NCBI GenBank assembly: GCA_949592205.1
Contig: CATIUR010000001.1
Coordinates: forward strand, 66,296,559-66,360,558
Origin: Helichrysum umbraculigerum
Lineage: Eukaryota; Streptophyta; Magnoliopsida; Asterales; Asteraceae
DNA: 64,000 bases
Direction of reading: 5' to 3'
Part shown: in pieces, positions 55,620-64,000 of the stretch
How positions within the stretch are numbered: the first letter of the stretch is position 1
How the letters are laid out: each line of letters begins with the position of its first letter
Notes under the pieces: generated by a model
Told to the model about the DNA's origin: nothing
Databases searched by the model: none
Seen by the model: only the letters and a program-made list of their open reading frames with translations
Made by a program: the position numbers and the translations under genes

Positions 55620-58475
55620 TGACACCCGTCAAATTAGGACTAGAAATTAGTTCCTAACCATTATGTAATACATGTAGTTAGTGCTATGTATTAGGCTAAT
55701 TGTGTGTATCAAATATGTATATTGTTGAATATATATATAAATCAGTACGCGATTATATTTAATCATGCAATTTCAAATCGGCCAAATTTCCTATTCATAT
55801 ATACGGCATTGGTGAAAAACAAATATTAAGTAATATGAAACTATTATTTAATAACTCATTATTTATTATATATTATTTACATAATATATAAAGTATTTCA
55901 TATCGTACAAATCAAATGGTCATGACAAAACTCATAAGTAATGTATTATTATTGGAAATAGTAATTATTATTTACATTAGATAAAATAAAACATATTTCG
56001 TTTTATATCATTTTACTCAAACGCGACAAAACTAATTAAATCATATCCGCCTCTCAAACGTAAAACAAAGATATATTTTTATATCTCACTAAATGTATTT
56101 TTATAAAATACTTCGAATAAGAGTAAATACGATTCCTTTTCTAGAAATTTATCGAATTAAAACATTATACTACCTTTCGATCGGGTACAAAAACACGGGT
56201 ATTTTGTACTTCGAGTTGGAGCCACCCAACTCCAATTATTGGAGCTGGGCATAAGCCGATCAAACTCCCTCCTTTCTCATTTCATTTTCATTCTCATTCT
56301 CTCGGCTCTCTCTTCTCTCGGTTCCAAACCAAACAACAACAATAACAATTAACAACAACAACTACAATCAAGAATCATCATCATCTTCGCATCATCATCA
56401 TCTTCATCGTGGTCATCATCTTCATCACCACCATTTTCCATTTTTGCTCCAAAATCAATTGGTAAGAAAACTCATCAAATTGTTTCAATTTTTGTGTTTA
56501 AATCACATATATTAATATGCTTAGATGTTCTATGAACTGATTATGCCCAAAGATTAGGCTTAGAATTTGTTTTGCGGATTAATCTCACGAACAGACCCTG
56601 AAACTGGACCATGATCCGGCGGATCAACATCTGATCCGGCGGATCAAGTAGTGAAATGGCGGATCACTCAAATATGCCACGATCCGGCGGATCACTTTCT
56701 TGATCCGGCGGATCCTCCCCAAAATATCCCGATCCGGCGGATCAACACATGATCCGGCGGATCCCACACGAAATCACTCAATCCGGCGGATCAAGTAGTG
56801 AAATGGCGGATCACTCAAATATGCCACGATCCGGCGGATCACTTTCTTGATCCGGCGGATCCTCCCTAAAATATCCCGATCCGGCGGATCAACACATGAT
56901 CCGGCGGATCCCACACGAAATCACTCAATCCGGCGGATCAACACATGATCCGACGGATTCCCCCGTTATATTTCATGATCCGGCGGATCAACAAACGGAT
57001 CCGGCGAATCCCAGCTAAAACAGAACAAATAAATTTTCGAAAACGTCGATGGAAAATTTATTATAACAGATTGAGCTCAAATTCGCAAGGTCACTCGGAA
57101 ACGACCCAATAATCAATGCTAAGTACCTTAGCCTTGTCAGTTTTAGGCCATCCGGGGTCGTTTAGGGGCCGAAAATGGCAGATTACTATTTTCAGACTCG
57201 TACCAAATTTTGTAATTTATGAAATAAAGTGTAACGGATATAATGAACTTGATTAACAACTAAACCTATACGATACGACTTATATATGAAACACATACAC
57301 TTTTATAAGCACAACAAATCATGTATAATAATAATAGTTTGAAATTATTATTACAAACCGTCACCAACGACCCGTATACATTTTCAAAACTCAAACATAA
57401 TCGACAACCAAAGTATTTGGGCATAACTAGTTGAGTGAACAACTAGCTTAGATGGTCCGTAGAGTCATTTAATCAATCAAAACCTTGCGCGTTTAATACG
57501 CCCGGCAGGTTCAATATCTAATCATTATCAAAACCTTGCGCGTCTAAGACGCCCTGCAGGTTCAGTCGTTGTAACGACATCAAATCATTGTGAATCATTA
57601 TAATTGTTGGCTAACAATTCATCAGACTCAGGTGAGTCTCATAGCCCCTATTTTAAATGCTTTTACCTAGGGGTGAGATACATGCTCTGTTTTGTTTTAC
57701 ATGTGAACGCAAGTATCAAATTATCACGTATGCTGCATGAGTTGTTTTCATCTAATCAATCAAAGCCCTCTGAAGCATAGTTCTGTTAATATGATTTAGC
57801 GTGAATGTTAGTGTATGGTACCATATGGGATTGACAATCCCCGTCCGAGTTAGCAAGCACTAACCTGTCAAACGGACGCATTATCATTTGTTCAAACGTA
57901 TGTTGATTAGGCATACGCATAGAGGCACCCTCGATCAGGCACTTGATTGTGATCCTGACCCCTCAGTTAAGCTCAGACTATGTGCTCATGTTAGTTGTAT
58001 CAATCTTTACTTATTTGTTTAATTACAAATATTCATGTGATACTCATTACTCATTTATTTACATGCTTTGTAAATCAAATCGTTAAATCTTGCGGTTCAC
58101 AAATCATATATTATCATATCAAACCTGTGAGCTCACCAGCTTTATAGCTGACCTTTTAGCATGTTATCTCAGGTACTCAGCAGTAGGTTGGACTGCCCAT
58201 CAGGATACTGTAGCTCGAGTCGCATGCAATCATATAATCATCAAGAGATTTCCTTGCATTTCTATATTTTGTATAAATTAGATATGTATTAGAATCTCTC
58301 AAATATCTATGCGAATTCATCTTTTGTAAATCATATGTAGACTCTTACGTTAATCAATGTATTTTGTAAAACGACGCATGTAGTGGTCGTTCATTATATA
58401 ACTTGTGTGCTTTGTGTATTGATTAGTCGCGCCCCGATTTGACCCGCTTCCGCATGTAAATTTGGGGGTGCGACA
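55620..58475 (+). repeat. 3' LTR of element F (2856 bp)
   Basis: TGACACCCGT after the PPT to GGGGGTGCGACA before the GTTGA duplication. It contains a GATCCGGCGGATC repeat block (56610-57010) and, near 57420-57570, two copies of a CAAAACCTTGCGCGT(T/C)TAA(T/G)ACGCCC segment about 55 bases apart. The last 220 bases are duplicated as the palindrome at the 5' end. Confidence 0.93.
56610..57010. repeat. GATCCGGCGGATC palindrome array in the LTR of element F
   Basis: About 15 copies of (G)ATCCGGCGGATC or its half sites. A 148-bp higher-order unit (starting AAGTAGTGAAATGGCGGATC at 56645 and 56793) is repeated about twice, with only a few differences between units, then a partial third unit. Confidence 0.9.
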
Positions 58476-58533
58476 GTTGAGATCTGTTTTCACCATTATT
58501 TTTTATCTCCTTGTTTTCACAGGATCCCATTCC

Positions 58534-58543
58534 TATATATATA

Positions 58544-58616
<73 letters not shown>
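58534..58616. repeat. (TA)n microsatellite right of MITE G
   Basis: About 40 TA units after CCTATATATATATCTATATA. A similar (TA)n tract borders the left end of MITE G at 48490. Confidence 0.95.
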
Positions 58617-58620
<4 letters not shown>

Positions 58621-59508
58621 TAAAGAAAAGGAAAAAAGAAAAGACTTTTAAATTAAGCCATTTAGTATGCAACAGAGCGGTTGGTGGTTCATCAATTAAA
58701 TGTGATTGGTCAATCCTCATCCTCATTTTAAATAGCTTTGGATCCAATTACCACTTGGTACCCTATCAATTGACTGTTATTGTCACGATTATACATACAC
58801 TATATGTTTAATTAGCTTATTCAGATAAACTGGACGGCTGGACCCGGATATCTTCAAAATTTACGTATCCGGATTCGATACCCGAATATATGAAAATTTG
58901 GATAACCAAAATGCGGGTATCCGAGCTTCCGAGTTTGAATATTGAGTAGTGAATTTCAAAATGTGGATAATTTGAATATCCGAATATTAAAAAAAATAAA
59001 ATAAAATAATAATAACCGAAATCTTAGTAATATAACCGAAATCTTGTAACTGTGTTGTTTATTACGTAAAAGATTTGTCAAATGAATCTTGTTTATCTTT
59101 ATATACAAAGGTATTGTGCATTAAGTATAAGTTCTTAGTATTTCGATCAAAAGAATTGAGATTCTAAATACGTATATTTATTAGTTATATTATGTTAAAT
59201 TCCTTATCGAAATACTTATAAATATAAGTATCTTCGATTTTAAAAAAAATTGGAAAAAAAAAAATACTTATTTTACATGATTCGGGCCGGGCATTCGGAT
59301 AAGCCAATATCGGTATCCGATATTTCAGATATCTGAAATTCGGATATTCGAATAGGATTTTGGGTAGCAAACTTTACTATCCAAAAGTTTGGATATCCAA
59401 ACTTCAAGTATCCGAAAATTCGGATATTCGAAAATGAACACCCATGGGCCCTGGCTAGACCCGTATAGTGTGTGATGTTAACGAGTTCAAGCCTTGTGAT
59501 AAATTAAG

Positions 59509-59559
<51 letters not shown>

Positions 59560-60197
59560 CGTGTGTGTGTGTCAAGATGTAATGTTTACGGTTTATATAT
59601 AGCTTATTTTTCTTTCTCAATCGAACTTACATATGAATTAAAGTTAAGCACACGTGAATAAATATGCAGGATCACAGGGTACACTTATATGTTTTGGCAA
59701 TTTTGATTTGCTTGAGCTAATTTGCATTCTATTGAAATGATTCATGAGCTGAAAAATAAAGAGACATAGCATCGTTGAATGTTATTCCATACATATGATT
59801 CACGAGGTAGCGGGGACTATTTTGAGGAATACAAAGGGTATCTATTTATGTGACCAGAGTGATTCACATTAGTAAGCGTAAAAAAGCAAGTCGAAACAAT
59901 TAGGATTAGTTTCAATGTAATCGAACTTCTAATGGTCTTCCACTAATCGGTCTCATAGCCAATTATATGGGAGATGTAAATTACGTAACCCGCAGGTAAA
60001 GGAACATGAGGACTTGTTACGTGCATGTCCCCGACCCCTAGACTACTATCATTGGGTTACTCTTGTATGTATACAATCAATTACACGATATAGTACAAAA
60101 GTTGTTTAATTTTCTACATTTGTTGTTTTGCTATCTATTTTGATTATTATGCTTATGTTACCCGTGTATCTCATGGGTATAAAAAGTTAAAAACTAG
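58617..60197. other. AT-rich intergenic DNA with GGATAT/ATATCC-rich segment
   Basis: No gene seen. 58830-59450 is dense in GGATAT, ATCCGAA and TTCGGATA, in both orientations, and ends TTCGAAAATGAACACCC. This looks like an old non-autonomous DNA element, but I cannot define its left terminus. A (TA)n then (GT)n microsatellite is at 59508-59572. Confidence 0.5.
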
Positions 60198-60199
60198 TA

Positions 60200-60397
60200 C
60201 TCCCTCCGTCCCGAATTTATAGTCCATCTTTCCATTTTAGGATATCCTAATTTTATTGTCCACTTTGTACTTTGAACCAATCAAAACATTTGAATGTGGT
60301 GAGAGATTAAATCTTATTGGTTGTATAGTACGACTAGTACACATTTCTTAAACTGCGTGTTTTTTGTGTGAAGACAATAAAATTGGGACGGAGGGAG
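60200..60397. mobile_element. Stowaway-like MITE (198 bp)
   Basis: CTCCCTCCGTCCC at the left end and GGGACGGAGGGAG at the right, flanked by TA on both sides (60198-60199 and 60398-60399). The terminal sequence is the canonical plant Stowaway/Tc1-mariner MITE end. Confidence 0.9.
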
Positions 60398-61872
60398 TAT
60401 ATAATAACTATAACTATAAGGGTTAAAGCCGCAAATCGCCCTTGTACTTTCCTTTTTATTCCGAGGTTACCCGTGTACCTATTTTATCATCACGATCATC
60501 AACAAACTTTCAAATTTTGTGGTTTTAACTCTGACTACAATTAAGTGGATAAATTCAACAACTTTTCCACATTTGAAAATATAAATTTTATAGCGATTAT
60601 CTATTCTGTAGACTGTCACCGTCCAACACTTTTACGTAATGGGCTTTTATGTGTGTGGACATATAGAAAAAAATGTGTACAATTAATAATTCGTTTATAA
60701 TACTAAGAATAGAATGTTGCTAGGAACATCTTATTTTACACACATCACGTGATATGTGTACGATTGCTCGTTGTAATCAAATCTCAGATTGATGACGTGT
60801 GATAATCTGATCGAGCAATAACTAAGGTTGATAAAAGCTCTCTATCTCGCATTGCTCTTTGTCATAAGATGAAATATGAAGAAAATGACAACTTTTTATT
60901 ATAATTTAAATTTTTAAATATATCGTAAGAATAATGTCACGTTTCCTAAAATTATTATGAAAAACAATGAATAGACATATATATCATTATTCAATTCCAT
61001 TATTCGTATTGATCGTTGATCGACCATATTTTATATTTGTGTTTTCCTTGCATAATGCGGGTACCTCATTATTATTGTCTACATTTTCTTATCCTTAATT
61101 ATGAAACAAAGGATGATATTATAATTATAATACGTAAAATTAAGATTCTGATAATTAAAGTTTAGATTCTTATATATATAGTCCAAGAATCAGATGAGAA
61201 ACAAATTAGTGGTTTGAACGATATTCTGCATCTAATTCTATGGATGCATTTTACATTCCGCATCTAATTATATCCTAAAAATAAAAATTAGAAGGATAAC
61301 TAGTTTCTCACAACCGTTGATTAAAGTAAGAAATTAAAAATGCCAAGCTATTATTTAATTGGAGCAACAACCACTAAAGAAGCCGCTTAGAAGTTGGTAC
61401 ACATATTCAATCATATAGATTTGGTCAATCAATGTTATCGTATATAGTGAGACATGACTATTGATGAATAATAATCGCAACATCGAAGATAGATATAGCT
61501 TAAATTAAAAACATGTACTTGTACATAATCTGTCAACCAATTAAAACTACATAAAATACGTGTTTCGTTTTCTTTTTTCTTTTTTTATAAGTATGTACAC
61601 AATTTAACACAGTAATTGTATAATGTCTTTTCGTTTAACCATAACTTTTTAATTAGGATTTAATCAAGCATATATATATGGTTTTATATATATGTTCCCT
61701 TTGTGTAATAGTTTTAAAAGATTTCGTACGTACCAGCCGATCACAATGAACAATTTATGAAGTACTGTGATATTTACGCAATGAACAATTTATGAAGTAC
61801 TGTGATATTTACACCATAATTTTTAGCGCACACACCATAAAATCACCATATCTATGTATATACGAGTCTTGA
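60398..61872. other. AT-rich intergenic DNA
   Basis: No gene seen. A segment starting GGGTTAAAGCCGCAAATCGCCC at 60420 looks like the end of another transposon, but no matching inverted end was found. A 35-bp tandem duplication (AATGAACAATTTATGAAGTA...) lies at 61745-61814. Confidence 0.5.
61745..61814. repeat. 35-bp tandem duplication
   Basis: AATGAACAATTTATGAAGTACTGTGATATTTAC followed by GC, then repeated at once and followed by AC. Two copies only. Confidence 0.9.
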
Positions 61873-63402
61873 TCTCCTCTTATAACTAAAGGAGGAGACT
61901 CTCATCCAATGTGTCAGCATATTAAGCCTCCTAATAACCATTATCCTACGTGTCAATTGCTAATTAACTATCCAACTCTAATATCACACCTCAATATCCT
62001 ACGTGTACACAGGACTATAGCATATAATAAGTTAATAGTCTAAGTGATAAATGACTACCAAGAATAAGTAGGCTAGGCTGTTAATTTTACCATTCTTATT
62101 GCCTTCCTCCGTTGATTATTACGGAGTATTAAAAAAAAACCAAGATATCAATATGTAATGAATGAATAATTACCATTTATAAACACCTTAAAATTAGGAT
62201 ATGTATAGGGAAACGATAGGCTTTTGAATAATAAATCGTATTCCATTGTTATTTACACATCAACGATTCCCCATTCTTCCTCTATTTATCAAGCTTCTAT
62301 GTATGCTGTTTGGCATCTTGATAAACCCGGAATTTTCAATTTTTCGTTAACCTTGTGTTTCACATCATGTTTACAAAATAGTTTTCGATCTGCAAAAACT
62401 CTCTTTTTTCTTTTACAAATGGATATGGTATAATGTCCATCTCACTAACTTTAATTCTTCTGTGATGATATACAGCAAGCCGGCCTTATGATCTAAGGAG
62501 TGCATGCAGGTGTTCGATAATATTATGTGAGTTTTGTGTTGTAACTTGTAAAGTTGTATGCTATTGTTGTTTACTGTGGGTTATTTAGGATATGATGTCC
62601 ATCTTACTAACTTTAATTCATCCGCTGTTTACGGTAGTAGCACGGAGAAGGAAGATGGTTGGAGAAAAAGTATCCATGAACGTGGTCAAAAAGTTGTCTC
62701 ATAATTATAGTTAACACAAGTAAGTTGGCCATTTATGTTTCTTTTAGTTTTATAATAAACCATATTAATATTAATGAGATTCATGAAGCAAGGCATTGTG
62801 AGATTGTCCAAGTGTATGTCGTCTTTACTAAACGTTATCAAATGTTGGGTTATTAGTAGCATTTAATTTAATAGTGTTTGACCTCAATTTTATTGAAAAG
62901 CTCCGCATGAAAGTGGCATGGGAAATTAGAAGATTGAGGTAGCTTCTTTTTGTAACATTCAATTCTTGATGGTAGAATTATACACTGTTTGACCCAAACT
63001 ATATTTATGGTAGTGTGTATTGTGTATGTCGTTCCTACAAATTTTGTGTTACATCTCCTGACCTGTTTTATTATTATCTATATCAATCAATTAAAGAGTA
63101 AAAGCTTAAAAAAGTGTTCACAAACTAAACAATACACTCAACGCTTTAAATGGACACATTTTATAAGTAAACTTTGTTATGTACTCCTTACGTCCAAAAT
63201 TATTTTCAACAGACTAAAATCACACACTTTAAAGAAAGTGCATTTACTTTGGAAGATGAGAATTATATTGAGACATATCAATATAGGAAGATGAACAAAT
63301 TAATTGCGACGGAAATAGTATTTCTAATCACATATATAGAAGTACTCCAAAAATACAAATGTAAAAATAAACACTCCGTGCATCGCACGGGTTTAACACT
63401 AG
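61873..63402 (+). mobile_element. Probable non-autonomous Helitron (1.53 kb)
   Basis: The 3' end has the Helitron signature: hairpin CCGTGCATCGCACGG (63376-63390), an 8-base spacer, then CTAG (63399-63402) followed by T. The 5' end is proposed at TCTCCTCTTATAACTAAAGG (61873) preceded by A, giving insertion between A and T, with the ACTCTCATCCAATGTGTCAGC text often seen near plant Helitron 5' ends. There is no Rep/helicase coding. Short ORFs inside (62224-62433, 62989-63294) match nothing I know. Confidence 0.55.
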
Positions 63403-63406
63403 TATA

Positions 63407-63837
63407 TATATAAAGAAAGGTATATGACCTCTCATCTTGACACATCATCTACCTTTTTCCTTTTCCATTATTTTTTTAAACTAAATTTACTATGACACAA
63501 TATAAAATTGATAATAATAACAATAATATAACAATAACAATAATAATAATAATAATAATAAACAAATAAATAATATACCTTCTAAAATTAAATCACATCA
63601 CTTTTACATTTTCGATGCATTTATATTGTTGCATTCTTATAAACATTTACGTTTTTTCATTCTATATGTTTGCGATCATATGCTACATTTCTTATCAAAC
63701 ACTTTGTTTGTATTATGTATATATAAGAAAGGTATATGACCTCTCATCTTGACACATCATCTACCTTTTTCCTTTTCCATTATTTTTTTAAACTGAATTT
63801 ACTATGACACAATATAAAATTGATAATAATAACAATA

Positions 63838-63900
<63 letters not shown>

Positions 63901-64000
63901 AAAAAAACAAATAAATAATATACCTTCTATAATTTAAATCACATCACTTTTACATTTTCGATGCATTTATATTGTTGCGTTCTTATAAACATTTACGTTT
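63407..64000. repeat. 312-bp tandem duplication running off the window end
   Basis: 63407-63719 is repeated from about 63720 (GAAAGGTATATGACC at 63415 and 63727, spacing 312). Each unit has a CTCTCATCTTGACACATCATC start resembling a Helitron 5' region, an expanded (AAT)n tract (longer in the second unit) and the same right part (ATTTTCGATGCATTTATATTG). It begins directly after the Helitron 3' end. Confidence 0.85.

Larger units (their letters stand above)
50034..58475 (+). mobile_element. Element F: Tekay-like chromovirus with aberrant palindromic 5' end, TSD GTTGA
   Basis: Flanked by GTTGA at 50029-50033 and 58476-58480. The 3' LTR is full length (55620-58475). At the 5' end only a palindrome of the last 187-220 LTR bases is present (50034-50441), then PBS, leader, gag and pol with chromodomain. 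Both element termini are therefore the U5 end of the LTR (TGTCGCACC at left, GGTGCGACA at right). It is inserted in MITE G. Confidence 0.9.
48547..58533. mobile_element. MITE G: foldback element split by elements H and F
   Basis: The left half, 48547-48620 (GGGATGGGTTCTGGTGAAAAC...), is matched as reverse complement by the right half, split in two: 50012-50033 (GGTAGATTAGATCAAGG) and 58481-58533 (GATCTGTTTTCACC...GGATCCCATTCC). Joined, the MITE would be about 150 bases and almost wholly a hairpin. It is flanked by (TA)n tracts. The GGTGAAAACA core is of a type common in plant MITEs, probably Mutator-related. Confidence 0.7.

Noticed and set aside
62224..63413. Short ORFs inside the Helitron candidate and after it
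   Set aside because: 60-100 codons, no motif, no codon-use signal; I saw no Rep or helicase motif and no convincing captured gene fragment.

Overview
This is a gene-poor, repeat-dense plant nuclear window. I found no convincing host protein gene, rRNA or tRNA. Almost everything is LTR retrotransposon, with a few small DNA transposons, a probable Helitron and long (TA)n tracts. Element types (Athila-like and Tekay-like Ty3/gypsy, Sirevirus-like Ty1/copia), plant tRNA primer sites (tRNA-Asp and initiator tRNA-Met), plant GT-AG introns, and Stowaway and Mutator MITEs all indicate a large-genome flowering plant. The protein families recall those of Asteraceae, but that is only an impression.

Layout. 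Element A (1-11716, minus) is an Athila-like element with 99% identical LTRs and a broken pol. It sits inside the last visible exon of element C (11717-25439, minus), a Sirevirus-like copia element with gag, an open pol and, downstream of pol, a multi-exon gene in the env-like position. C sits inside the protease region of element B (25440 to about 30345, minus), another Athila-like element whose U5/PBS junction carries an inverted duplication. B in turn interrupts a chromovirus-type LTR, D2 (about 30346-32777). D2 abuts the gag of element D (plus; gag 32778-33986, tail 44251-44480, 3' LTR 44481-48233). D's gag is split by the complete Tekay-like element E (33987-44245, minus, TSD CTTTA), so insertions are stacked at least four deep.

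Right part. A short foldback MITE (G, 48547-58533) is split by a longer TIR element full of tandem repeats (H, 48633-49983) and by Tekay-like element F (50034-58475, plus, TSD GTTGA). F is remarkable: its 5' LTR is only a palindrome of the LTR 3' end, yet the element is bounded by a perfect TSD, so the rearrangement preceded integration. From 58534 on lies AT-rich intergenic DNA with a Stowaway MITE (60200-60397), a likely non-autonomous Helitron (61873-63402) and a 312-bp tandem duplication running off the window end.

How the genes work together. Each retrotransposon is a unit of gag (particle), protease, reverse transcriptase/RNase H and integrase between promoter-bearing LTRs. E is the best preserved Ty3 copy (three nonsense codons, no frameshift). 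C pol is fully open. A, B, D and F are more damaged. The most interesting coding feature is the C-element gene at 11717-15803: five exons joined by four GT-AG introns that keep one reading frame, with a further acceptor just before the ATG.
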